Shown here: positions 1 through 7,452 of the stretch, piece after piece
How positions within the stretch are numbered: the stretch's first letter is position 1
Layout: every line of letters starts with the position of its first letter
Assembly: GCA_017476005.1 (NCBI GenBank)
Contig: JAFVEM010000040.1
Span: 1 to 33,745 of the forward strand
Source: Selenomonadaceae bacterium
Lineage (GTDB): Bacteria; Bacillota; Negativicutes; Selenomonadales; Selenomonadaceae
Reading direction: 5' to 3'
DNA: 33,745 nt
Made by a program: the position numbers and the translations under genes
Notes under the pieces: model-generated
The model's database searches: none
What the model was told of the DNA's origin: nothing
What the model saw: the letters and a program-made list of their open reading frames with translations, nothing else

Positions 1-252
1 GCCGTTAGCCGCTTCGCCCAACCGACGATAAGCATCCATCATCGCCGCTTGATGCGCCCAAATTCGCGCCTGTCCCGGATTTTCGGCATCTTTCTGCGGT
101 ATGCCGTAGCCCGTACCTCGCAAGATGTCATTCTCCCAATCGGTAACGGCGCTACCCTCGACGGCAAACACCGCCGACAGGCAAAGGCACATCAGGCAAG
201 CAAATACCATAAAACCCAATCCACGTTGCAACTTTGACTTGATACTTTTCAT
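1..252 (-). CDS. LPP20-like envelope protein, 5' part only (gene runs off the window start)
   Basis: The minus strand is open from an ATG at 252 to the window edge, giving the first 84 residues. A GGAGG ribosome site lies about 7 bases before the ATG. The protein begins with a basic stretch and a hydrophobic segment (about residues 12-30) ending in SAVFA, a typical signal peptide with a signal-peptidase-I-like cleavage site. The mature part has GYGIPQ, then QARIWAHQAAMMDAYRRLGE. This resembles LPP20-type envelope proteins, in which a G-x-G segment is followed by an Ala-rich ARxxAxxDAxRxL helix. It is probably exported. The C-terminus and the next gene are outside the window. The assignment rests on a short motif. 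Confidence 0.7.
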   Translation of the reverse strand, partial: MKSIKSKLQRGLGFMVFACLMCLCLSAVFAVEGSAVTDWENDILRGTGYGIPQKDAENPGQARIWAHQAAMMDAYRRLGEAANG

Positions 253-850
253 GTCGTACCCTCCTAAACTTTGTGTTGACCTCGCAACTTTATTTGTTGA
301 ATATGAGTGGCAAAATAATCTGCCTTAATATTACATACCGCCAACGACAAAAAGCTCTCCCACGGGGGATGCCGTTCGCCACTGCGCCTAGGGCGCAACA
401 ACGGACAGCATCCCCCTGTGGGAGAGCCGTATATGCTCGTATGTAATTTTAGCGTGGGCAGAAAAAATGAGTTGTGTTTTACCCCCCTCTGATTGAATTT
501 TCTGATTACAATTACATAATCCACAAAGTTCTTTCTCATGGGGGAGCCGCTCCTTTCCAAATATTTTTTGTTTCCTTCACGGGATACTGTTTTCGACGAT
601 AATACGGGCAAATTTCCTGCCATGTTACGAAAAAATTTTAAAAAATTTACCGTGAGCTAATCTAACTAAGCTACGTTGTTACCTCCTAACGGTGAAATTT
701 TACCAATTGCTTGAATAGGGAACGGCGTTATGGTAATATGAAGGTCGAGCCTGTTGAGTGCAAAGAAAAAGGACATGATGGCTACCGCGAATATAGTTTG
801 CGCAACTATGTGTGCGAAGGATAATGAAGGATAATATTGGGGAGGTACAA
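253..850. other. Intergenic region with large inverted repeats
   Basis: About 600 bases lie between the divergent envelope gene and the FAD oxidoreductase gene. I see no convincing gene on either strand. The region holds a long imperfect hairpin at 354-427 inside a 9-bp terminal inverted repeat (330-338 and 439-447). A related but unpaired GGGGGAGCCG segment occurs near 540, and there is an AT-rich stretch at 628-665. No strong sigma-70 promoter was found for the plus-strand gene. Confidence 0.6.
330..447. repeat. Palindromic, MITE/REP-like element
   Basis: GCTCTCCCAC-GGGGGATGC at 354-372 pairs with GCATCCCCCTGTGGGAGAGC at 408-427, with one bulged base. An inner perfect hairpin, TGCGCC-TAG-GGCGCA, lies between them. 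Outside the stem, ATTACATAC at 330-338 pairs with GTATGTAAT at 439-447. There is no U tract, so it is not a simple terminator. The nested inverted repeats suggest a small mobile or REP-type element, or a structured RNA. No second complete copy is visible in this window. Confidence 0.5.
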
Positions 851-2335
851 ATGAGTAAGCAAACACAAGGTTTTTCCATACCTATTTCCCGTCGTGATTT
901 TGTGAAACTCACGGGACTGGCGGCAGCAGGGCTGGTTATGGAGGGTGGCAATTTGCCAAAGGCTACCGCCCAACCGGCCAAGGTGACCTTTGGGGAGGAG
1001 AAGCTGCCCGTACTCTATGAGACGGATGTCTGCGTGGTAGGCGGCGGCCCCTCCGGCACGGCGGCCGCCATAAATGCGGCGAGAAACGGCGCCAAAACCG
1101 TCTTGGTGGAACGTGGGGTCGCCTTAGGGGGGCTGGCCGTTTTGGGGTGCGTCTATCCATTTATGGATACTCATGCGCCGGACAGCGATACGCCATATGT
1201 GGCCGAGGTAAAAGAGCGCCTGCGCGAGCATGGGATTGAGCCTTATGACGGGGTGACAGAGCAAACTTGGCACAATCCCGAAACCCTCGCTTTGATTTAT
1301 GATGAAATGTGCGCCGAGGCAGGGGTGGATATCCTCTATCAAACCGTTTTGGTGGATACGCTAAAGGATGAGGATGAAATTTCGGCTGCCGTTGTGCAGA
1401 CAATTGCCGGCCTCTATGCCATTAAGGCCAAAACTTTTGTAGATGCTACGGGAGATGCTTTCCTCTCCCGGTCGGCTGGCGTTCCCTATGAGCGCGGCTA
1501 TGAAAAAACGGGAAACAACCAGCCGCTATCCTTCCGCTTTGAAATGGGCGGCATTAATGTAGAGCGTTTGTATCAACACGTCGCTATCGAACTTCAGGAG
1601 GATTGGTGCAAGTCCAAGCCGCCTTATTTTGAAATTGCCGAGGCCATGCACAGAAAACAGCGTTACAAGCTGGAAGAAATCATGGCGCAGGGCGTAGCGA
1701 GTGGAGAACTCACCCAAGAAGAAGCGGAATATATGCAGGGCTACACCATCATTGGCAAGAATGGGGTCATGAGCATGAACTGCCCCGAAATACCCGTGCG
1801 CTTTTCTGCCACAGACCCGGTTTCTTACAGTAAGGGTGTCACCTTTGGGCGCCGCATGATGCACAACATCGCCTCGTACCTCATTCGCCATCTGCCGGGA
1901 TTCGAGCATGCTTTTATCAGCCGGGAGGCCGCTATGCTAGGGGCCAGAGAGTCATGGCGCATCAAGGGTAAATATTATTTGGTGGAGGATGATTACCATA
2001 ATCAGAGCCGTTTCCCCGATGCTGTTTGTCGCACGGCATGGTTCATTGACGCCCACGGCGAGAAGGTGTCGGAGAAACTTCCCCAAGGTGGGTTCTATGA
2101 AATTCCCTACCGGTCTTTGGTGACGAACGAAATAAAAAATCTTCTCGTGACGGGACGTTGCATCAGCGCCAGCTTTATCCTGCAAGCCTCCATGCGCATC
2201 CAGCCTACCTGTATGAGCATCGGCGAAGCGGCTGGCATCGCGGCGGCTTGGGGGATTTCCCACGGTATCAAAGCGAACGCTTTGCGCTGGGAAGATATAC
2301 CCACAGACGAGCGCAGCTATGTAAGCGAAGGATAA
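851..2335 (+). CDS. Tat-exported FAD-dependent oxidoreductase (FAD_oxidored-like)
   Basis: This 494-residue protein begins with a twin-arginine signal (SRRDFVK, arginines near residues 14-15) and a hydrophobic segment, so a folded, cofactor-loaded export substrate is expected. A Rossmann dinucleotide motif, VVGGGPSGTAAA, follows near residue 64. The C-terminal LLVTGRCISAS...IGEAAGIAAA segment is typical of FAD-dependent oxidoreductases of the PF12831 type. The start at 851 is chosen because GGGGAGGT stands six bases before it and the Tat signal begins there. An upstream in-frame ATG at 812 has no ribosome site. The electron acceptor and substrate cannot be read from the sequence. Its position next to the regulator and the ABC transporter suggests a joint role in using an imported compound, which is inference. 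Confidence 0.88.
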   Translation: MSKQTQGFSIPISRRDFVKLTGLAAAGLVMEGGNLPKATAQPAKVTFGEEKLPVLYETDVCVVGGGPSGTAAAINAARNGAKTVLVERGVALGGLAVLGCVYPFMDTHAPDSDTPYVAEVKERLREHGIEPYDGVTEQTWHNPETLALIYDEMCAEAGVDILYQTVLVDTLKDEDEISAAVVQTIAGLYAIKAKTFVDATGDAFLSRSAGVPYERGYEKTGNNQPLSFRFEMGGINVERLYQHVAIELQEDWCKSKPPYFEIAEAMHRKQRYKLEEIMAQGVASGELTQEEAEYMQGYTIIGKNGVMSMNCPEIPVRFSATDPVSYSKGVTFGRRMMHNIASYLIRHLPGFEHAFISREAAMLGARESWRIKGKYYLVEDDYHNQSRFPDAVCRTAWFIDAHGEKVSEKLPQGGFYEIPYRSLVTNEIKNLLVTGRCISASFILQASMRIQPTCMSIGEAAGIAAAWGISHGIKANALRWEDIPTDERSYVSEG

Positions 2336-2339
2336 TCAT

Positions 2340-2392
2340 ATTCCAAAACACTTTGTTTTAGATGTCAATATAACAATCGGTTTTGGCTATAC
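2340..2392. promoter_or_regulatory. 53-bp promoter/operator element, copy 1
   Basis: Read on the minus strand, this matches a second element at 19311-19363 in 47 of 53 positions. It contains TTGACA (2363-2368), a 17-base spacer and TGGAAT (2340-2345) on the minus strand. It also contains a 19-bp dyad CCAAAACA-CTT-TGTTTTAG (2343-2361) lying within that promoter, and a second weaker dyad of the same 8-3-8 form 25 bp away. It lies just upstream of the XRE gene, so it may be that regulator's own operator. The minus-strand promoter would transcribe antisense to the oxidoreductase gene. Confidence 0.6.
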
Positions 2393-2426
2393 TTACCCCA
2401 ACGGTAAATAAAAGGGGGAAGGTATA

Positions 2427-2663
2427 GTGGCCGGTTTACGCTTGCGAGCGTTGCGCGAGGATAAGGATTTACCCCAACGGGAGGTGGCGGCTTATTTGAA
2501 TTGCTCCCAAGTGGCCTATTCTTACTACGAGATAGGCTCTCGGGATATTCCCACCCAAGTTTTGATTAGCTTGGCTAAGTTTCATCAGACCAGCACCGAC
2601 TACCTCCTCGGCCTCACCGACGAGCCGCGTCCCTATCCGCCCAGTAAACACTTTACAGCCTAA
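2427..2663 (+). CDS. Small XRE-family helix-turn-helix regulator
   Basis: This is a 78-residue protein consisting almost entirely of an XRE/Cro-type DNA-binding domain. The sequence LRALREDKDLPQREVAAYLN, then CSQVAYSYYEIGSRDIPTQVLISLAKF, shows the standard five-helix pattern and ends with STDYLLGLTDEP. A GTG start is used, with GGGGGAAGG about seven bases upstream. The gene sits between the oxidoreductase and the transporter, immediately after a tandem-dyad element (2340-2392), and is followed by a strong terminator. Control of the neighbouring operon and of its own transcription is the natural guess. No ligand-binding domain is present. Confidence 0.88.
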   Translation: MAGLRLRALREDKDLPQREVAAYLNCSQVAYSYYEIGSRDIPTQVLISLAKFHQTSTDYLLGLTDEPRPYPPSKHFTA

Positions 2664-2700
2664 AGGCCGCAGATTTGCTCTGCGGCTTTTAGGCTGTAAA
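2652..2700 (+). terminator. Terminator after the XRE gene
   Basis: A long hairpin pairs TTTACAGCCTAAA with TTTTAGGCTGTAAA and, inside it, GCCGCAGA with TCTGCGGC, with TTTT following the inner stem. It includes the stop codon of the XRE gene, and it separates the regulator from the transporter operon. Confidence 0.8.
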
Positions 2701-2790
2701 CTTTTCAAGGCTACCGCTTGCTATGGCGGTAGGTAGCAAAAATATATGGCGCAACTATCCCTTATCGTGATAAAATGGGAGGAGAAATTT

Positions 2791-2814
2791 ATGGCAAGAA
2801 GGGAATCCTTATGA
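2791..2814 (+). CDS. Putative 7-residue leader peptide before the permease
   Basis: GGGAGGAG lies six to eight bases before an ATG at 2791 that reads MARRESL and stops at TGA (2812-2814). That TGA overlaps the ATG of the permease (2811-2813) in an ATGA arrangement. The best ribosome site in the region serves this short frame and not the permease, so translational coupling is likely. Whether the peptide itself matters is unknown. Confidence 0.4.
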   Translation: MARRESL

Positions 2815-3752
2815 CAAAGTATTTGGCGAAGCGCCTTTTGCTGTCGCTTTTGACTCTTTTCATCATTACCTTTACCCTCTTTGTGCTGATTCGCATCATG
2901 CCCGGAGATCCTTTTCCCGTGGAACGCATGAGCGCTGAGATGATTGCCCTGAAACGGTTGGAGCTGGGGCTGGACAAGCCGATTTTGGTGCAGTTCGCCG
3001 ACTATATGGGGATGCTCGCGTCGGGTGATTTCGGCAACGGCACCTCTCTTTACAACGGCGCGCCCATTACCCCTATCCTCCTTACTTGTTTGGAAAACTC
3101 CTTTAAGATCGGCGTACTGGCCATTTTCTGCGGCACAACCGTGGGACTTTTTTTGGGAATAGTGGCGGCTTTAAATCGGGGAAAATTCTTAGACGGGCTG
3201 TGTACGGTGTTTTCCATCTTTGGCGTGTGCGTTCCCTCCTATGTGTTCATGATTTTTTTGCAGTATTTCTTCGCTTATCAAATCCCCTTTTTCCCCTACT
3301 TCTTCGACCCCGGGGATTTTCTCCTGTCCGCCGTCATGCCCTCTCTGTCCCTGAGCCTCCTGTCCATGTCAACCGTGTCGCGCTTCACTCGCAACGAGAT
3401 GATCGAGGTGATGGCGAGCGACTATGTGAAATTGGCGGAGTCCAAGGGGCTGTACGGGTTTCGCCTGATACGCGCTCATGTGCTGAGGAATGCCCTCATT
3501 CCCGTGGTGACGGTGATAGCGCCCTTGGTGGTTGACCTTTTAACCGGCGCCATGGTCATGGAGAAAATCTACGGCGTCAATGGTGTGGGCAAACTCATGG
3601 TGGATGCCATTGCCGGCGACGGCATTGACTACAATTACGTTTTGGCGCTGAGCATGGTGTTTTCGGCGCTGTACATCGGCGCCATGCTGGCGCTGGATAT
3701 TCTGTACGGGATAATCGACCCACGCATACGTTTGAGTGCCAAGGAGGGCTAA
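2811..3752 (+). CDS. Oligopeptide/nickel-type ABC transporter permease, DppB/OppB family
   Basis: This is a 313-residue inner-membrane protein with about six hydrophobic segments, starting with MTKYLAKRLLLSLLTLFIIT. The N-terminal block FVLIRIMPGDPF is characteristic of DppB/OppB/NikB permeases. The cytoplasmic coupling (EAA) loop reads DYVKLAESKGLYGFRLIRAH, followed by VLRNALIPVVTVIAPLVVDLLTGAMVMEKIY, all typical of the family. The ATG at 2811 is preferred over one at 2775 because it matches the family start and overlaps a short leader frame. It forms an operon with the second permease and the two ATPases downstream. The substrate (peptide, nickel chelate or other small molecule) cannot be decided without the missing binding protein. 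Confidence 0.93.
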   Translation: MTKYLAKRLLLSLLTLFIITFTLFVLIRIMPGDPFPVERMSAEMIALKRLELGLDKPILVQFADYMGMLASGDFGNGTSLYNGAPITPILLTCLENSFKIGVLAIFCGTTVGLFLGIVAALNRGKFLDGLCTVFSIFGVCVPSYVFMIFLQYFFAYQIPFFPYFFDPGDFLLSAVMPSLSLSLLSMSTVSRFTRNEMIEVMASDYVKLAESKGLYGFRLIRAHVLRNALIPVVTVIAPLVVDLLTGAMVMEKIYGVNGVGKLMVDAIAGDGIDYNYVLALSMVFSALYIGAMLALDILYGIIDPRIRLSAKEG

Positions 3753-3756
3753 GTGA

Positions 3757-4746
3757 ATGGAAACAGCAAGCTATACCCCCACCGCAGCCGATTTCCGGTT
3801 TCTCCGACGCGACGGGGCAAACATAGATGAAAATTTCGCCTCCCAAGGCTACTGGAAAGGCGTCGTCCGGCATTTTAGCCGCAATAAATTCGCCGTAACC
3901 GGGGTCATATTGGTAGCTTTGATTTTTCTTTTTGCCGTGCTGGCGCCCATGGTAAGTTCCTACAGCTATCAAGAGATAGTGTCGGTAACTGATAGCCATG
4001 GCAAGGAACTGGTGGCGAGTAGCCTCTCTCCCCAAATTGCCGGCGCAGGCGAGGGAGTATTTGCCGACAGGACGTTTCTTTTTGGTACCGACGATATGGG
4101 ACGCGATCTTTGGACAAGGGTTTGGCAGGGCGCCAGAGTATCCCTGCTCATTGCCTTCGTGGCCATTCTCATCGATATGCTCATCGGCACTAGCTATGGA
4201 CTGATCTCCGGTTTTTTCGGCGGTCTCGTAGATGATGCCATGCAACGCTTCATCGAGATTGCCGGGAGTATTCCCACCCTCGTGATAATTTCGGTGCTGG
4301 CTATTTTCATGGATAAGGGGATTGGCCTCGTTATTGCCGCCCTCTTGGTCACGGAATGGATAGGCATGAGCAAAATAGCCAGAGCGGAGTGTTTGAAGCT
4401 AAAGGAACGGGAGTACGTCCTTGCCAGCCGTACCCTCGGCGCCGGCAGCGCTCATATTATTTTTAGGCAAATTCTCCCCAATACCATCGGCCCCATGATA
4501 ACCCAAGTGATGTTTTCCATACCCGTGGCGATTTTTACGGAAGCCTTTTTGAGCTTCGTGGGAGTAGGTATCGTCCTGCCGGGTTGCTCCATCGGGTCTT
4601 TAATCGAAGCCGGGTTTAACAATATCACCATCATGCCCTATCAGATACTCCCCCCCATAACCGTATTGGCACTTTTAATGCTGGGCTTTAACCTCATCGG
4701 CGACGGTTTTCGGGAGGCGCTGGCGCCTAAATTGGCGGATATGTGA
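3757..4746 (+). CDS. Oligopeptide/nickel-type ABC transporter permease, DppC/OppC family
   Basis: This is a 329-residue inner-membrane permease. It has the DppC/OppC layout: a soluble N-terminus, a first membrane segment (FAVTGVILVALIFLFAVLAPMV), a periplasmic loop ending in FGTDDMGRDLWTRVWQGARVSL, and then a cluster of membrane segments. The coupling loop reads ECLKLKEREYVLASRTLGAG and is followed by FRQILPNTIGPMI. AAGGAGG lies nine bases before the ATG at 3757 and only four bases separate it from the upstream permease, so the two are co-translated. It should form the heterodimeric channel with the upstream permease. Confidence 0.93.
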   Translation: METASYTPTAADFRFLRRDGANIDENFASQGYWKGVVRHFSRNKFAVTGVILVALIFLFAVLAPMVSSYSYQEIVSVTDSHGKELVASSLSPQIAGAGEGVFADRTFLFGTDDMGRDLWTRVWQGARVSLLIAFVAILIDMLIGTSYGLISGFFGGLVDDAMQRFIEIAGSIPTLVIISVLAIFMDKGIGLVIAALLVTEWIGMSKIARAECLKLKEREYVLASRTLGAGSAHIIFRQILPNTIGPMITQVMFSIPVAIFTEAFLSFVGVGIVLPGCSIGSLIEAGFNNITIMPYQILPPITVLALLMLGFNLIGDGFREALAPKLADM

Positions 4747-4773
4747 GTCTTGGCAGGGAAAGGAGATTAAGTG

Positions 4774-5469
4774 ATGACGGAGTTTGAGCAAGAGGTATTG
4801 TCGCTGCTGAAAAGCCACGGCACGGCTCTGGAAGCCTTGCAGAGAGACATGACCGAGGTAAAACAGGAACAAGCGCGGCAGGGAGCTGTCATTAAAGAGA
4901 TGAGCGCTACCCTGAAGAGACATGAGGCTATCTTACAGGAGCATAGCGCTATCTTGAAGGAGCATAGCGCTATCTTACAGGAGCATAGCGCTATCTTGAA
5001 AGAGCATAGCGCTATCTTACAGGAGCATAGCGCCACCTTACAGGAGCATAGCGCCACCTTGAAGGAACACAGTGCCACCCTGAAAGAGATGAACGCTACC
5101 CTGAAGAGACATGAGGCTATCTTGAAGGAGCATAGCGTCACCTTGAAGAGTCACGACGTTGCTGTTGCGGATTTGAAAGCCGAGCAGAAAGCGCAAAGAG
5201 AAAAACTGGATGCCATATTGGCCGGGGTTAAAGAAAACAGCCGTATTATGCTGGCGGCCATGCACAACATCGAAATGACCAACGCGCGCGTAGATGGGAT
5301 GGAACTCAGCACGGCCAATGTCGAGATGGTGAAAGCCGTAAAGAACGATTTGAGCCAAGCGGTCGAAAGTGTCAGCGCCGAAAGCCGCCAGTCGGTTAGC
5401 AATTTGCGGCAGGATATGGCGCTGGCCTTTAACGAACTAAGCCAGCGCGTGCTGAAAGCCACGGCCTAA
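4774..5469 (+). CDS. Heptad-repeat coiled-coil protein inserted in the ABC transporter operon
   Basis: This 231-residue, very hydrophilic protein has no signal peptide or membrane segment. About 13 consecutive seven-residue units (EHSAILK, EHSAILQ, EHSATLK, flanked by RHEAILQ/K and EMxATLK) span roughly residues 42-132 and predict a long coiled coil. At DNA level these are near-identical 21-bp tandem repeats (about 4897-5169). The C-terminal part (ANVEMVKAVKNDLSQAVESVSAES) is also helical. The ATG at 4774 fits AGGAG better than the GTG at 4771. Its place between the permeases and ATPases of an oligopeptide-type operon is unusual. A scaffold or accessory role is conceivable but unproven; I recognise no enzymatic domain. 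Confidence 0.85.
   Translation: MTEFEQEVLSLLKSHGTALEALQRDMTEVKQEQARQGAVIKEMSATLKRHEAILQEHSAILKEHSAILQEHSAILKEHSAILQEHSATLQEHSATLKEHSATLKEMNATLKRHEAILKEHSVTLKSHDVAVADLKAEQKAQREKLDAILAGVKENSRIMLAAMHNIEMTNARVDGMELSTANVEMVKAVKNDLSQAVESVSAESRQSVSNLRQDMALAFNELSQRVLKATA
4897..5169 (+). repeat. 21-bp tandem repeats encoding heptads
   Basis: Around 13 units of the form GAGCATAGCGCTATCTTGAAG or variants with TTACAG or CACCTTG occur head to tail and in frame. The central units are nearly identical, so copy number could change by slippage or recombination without breaking the frame. Confidence 0.85.
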
Positions 5470-5513
5470 ATATACTTCGGTGACAACGATTCTGGACAGT
5501 AAGGTTGAACATA

Positions 5514-6572
5514 ATGACAGATAACATACTTTCCGTGCGAGGGCTGGACATTACTTTTCGCACCAACGCCGGGGATATTCACGCCATTCGGGGTGTGGAT
5601 ATAGATCTCCCCCGGGGGAAAACCGTGGCCATCGTGGGAGAGTCCGGCTCGGGAAAATCCGTTACCATGAAGGCCGTGACCGGACTTTTGGACGACAACA
5701 GCCGTGTGAACGGCGGCCAGATAATCTATCGCGTGGACGGCAAGGAAATCGACCTTTTGACTCTTTCCCAAAGAGAATTGCGCCGGAGGATTAACGGTAA
5801 GCATATCTCCATGGTCTTTCAGGATCCTATGACCAGCCTTGACCCTACCATGACCATTGGGGCGCAAATCATGGAGGGAATGTTCCTGCACCAAAACCTA
5901 AGTAAAAAAACCGCTTTGCAAAAAGCAACAGAGCTGTTGCAATTAGTAGGGATTAACGAGGCGGAAAAGCGGTTAAAAAATTATCCCCACCAGCTATCCG
6001 GAGGGATGCGGCAACGAGTGGTTATCGCCATGGCGCTAGCTACCGAGCCGCAGGTGCTTATTTGCGACGAACCTACCACGGCGCTGGATGTTACCATACA
6101 GGCGCGGATTTTGGATTTAATTCAGATCGTGCAGGAAAAAATGGGGCTGTCCGTGGTTTATATTACTCACGATTTGGGAGTGGTGGCCAAGGTCGCCGAT
6201 TTTGTCAGCATCATGTACGCCGGAAAAATCGTGGAGCGAGGCACCGTGGAGGATATTTTTTACGACCCACGCCATCCATATACTTGGGGTCTGCTCTCCG
6301 CTATGCCGGATCTCAATACGACCGAAGCTAGGCTCTACTCCATACCGGGCAGTCCGCCGAATCTCTTGCATGAGCCGCCGGGAGATGCCTTTGCGGCGCG
6401 GAACGAATTTGCCTTGGCCATCGACGAAAAAGCGGCGCCCCCTTTCTTTCAAATCTCCGCCACCCACGCCGCCGCCACTTGGCTACTCCATCCAGATGCT
6501 CCCAAAGTGGAAATGCCGTCGGCTCTGCGGGCGAGAATCGAAAGGCTGAAGGAGGAAAGCGGTCATGAGTAA
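5514..6572 (+). CDS. ABC transporter ATPase, DppD/OppD family
   Basis: This is a 352-residue cytoplasmic ATPase. Walker A GESGSGKS is near residue 42, the Q-loop [10 protein letters not shown] follows, the signature LSGGMRQR is near residue 161, Walker [12 protein letters not shown] is near residue 183, and the switch histidine is in YITHDLG. The C-terminal region [14 protein letters not shown]...[24 protein letters not shown] matches the oligo_HPY domain, but the cysteines usually found there (GCxFxxRCPxAxxxC, ACW) are all replaced. The start is taken at ATG 5514 with AAGG upstream; a TTG at 5505 is possible. It energises uptake together with the downstream ATPase. Confidence 0.93.
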   Translation: MTDNILSVRGLDITFRTNAGDIHAIRGVDIDLPRGKTVAIVGESGSGKSVTMKAVTGLLDDNSRVNGGQIIYRVDGKEIDLLTLSQRELRRRINGKHISMVFQDPMTSLDPTMTIGAQIMEGMFLHQNLSKKTALQKATELLQLVGINEAEKRLKNYPHQLSGGMRQRVVIAMALATEPQVLICDEPTTALDVTIQARILDLIQIVQEKMGLSVVYITHDLGVVAKVADFVSIMYAGKIVERGTVEDIFYDPRHPYTWGLLSAMPDLNTTEARLYSIPGSPPNLLHEPPGDAFAARNEFALAIDEKAAPPFFQISATHAAATWLLHPDAPKVEMPSALRARIERLKEESGHE

Positions 6573-7452
6573 AGAGCCACTCCTCACAGTGAAAAATCTG
6601 CGCCAGCACTTTAAGATTTCCCGTAATTTCACGGTAAAGGCAGTGAACGGAGTCTCTTTTCAAATCTACCCCGGAGAAACCTACGGCCTTGTGGGCGAAT
6701 CCGGCTCCGGCAAAACCACCATCGGCCGCAGTATCATTCGCCTCTACGACCCCACCGCCGGGGAAGTTATTTTTAGCGGCCACAAGATTTCCGGCGCCTT
6801 AAAAAAGGACACCCGACAAATGCTTAGGAAAGACATGCAGATGATTTTTCAAGACCCCATGTCCAGCCTAAATCCCCGTAAAAAAATCGCCGACATCATC
6901 GGCGAAGGATTGGATATTCATAAATTGTACGCCACCCCGGTAGAGCGCAATGCAATCATTAGTAGCATTTTGCAACAAGTGGGGCTTTCTCCCCTCCACG
7001 CTACTCGCTATCCCCAGCAATTCTCCGGCGGCCAGCGGCAACGCATCGGCATCGCTAGGGCTTTGGTGATGAATCCCAAACTCATCATCGCCGACGAATG
7101 TATTTCCGCCTTGGACGTGTCCATTCAGGCGCAAGTGGTAAATCTGATGAAAGACATTCAAGCCAAAACGGGTTGCGCCTATCTCTTTATCGCTCACGAC
7201 CTCAGCATGGTGAAATACATTTCCGACCGTATCGGGGTACTTCACCGGGGCTACTTGGTAGAAACCGGCACCACCGACGAGATTTTTACCTCCCCCCTGC
7301 ACCCATACACCAAAAGTCTCCTCTCCGCTGTCCCCTTGCCTAACCCACATTTAGAAAAAAAACGCCTGCTCCTCCCTTACACGGCCACGGAAGCCGACTA
7401 TGAGGGGCGAGCTTGGCGGCAGGTCAGCGCGACTCATGGGGTACTGGCGTGA
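6565..7452 (+). CDS. ABC transporter ATPase, DppF/OppF family
   Basis: This 295-residue ATPase overlaps the previous gene by 8 bases. Walker A GESGSGKTT is near residue 44, the Q-loop IFQDPMSSLNPR follows, the signature FSGGQRQRIGIARAL is near residue 154, and Walker B reads LIIADECISALD, with Cys where Pro is usual. The H-loop is FIAHDLSMV. The C-terminal HPYTKSLLSAVPLPNP and a short YEGRAWRQVSATHGVLA tail fit the OppF subgroup. Its 3' end overlaps the convergent citrate-lyase-like gene by 29 bases, so the operon ends here and the two mRNAs would be partly antisense. Confidence 0.93.
   Translation: MSKEPLLTVKNLRQHFKISRNFTVKAVNGVSFQIYPGETYGLVGESGSGKTTIGRSIIRLYDPTAGEVIFSGHKISGALKKDTRQMLRKDMQMIFQDPMSSLNPRKKIADIIGEGLDIHKLYATPVERNAIISSILQQVGLSPLHATRYPQQFSGGQRQRIGIARALVMNPKLIIADECISALDVSIQAQVVNLMKDIQAKTGCAYLFIAHDLSMVKYISDRIGVLHRGYLVETGTTDEIFTSPLHPYTKSLLSAVPLPNPHLEKKRLLLPYTATEADYEGRAWRQVSATHGVLA

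Noticed and set aside
354-427. Transcription terminator
   Set aside because: Neither side of the stem is followed by a T tract, and it lies between divergent genes with nothing to terminate.
4897-5169. CRISPR or minisatellite array
   Set aside because: The 21-bp units are head to tail without spacers and stay in frame as protein heptads.
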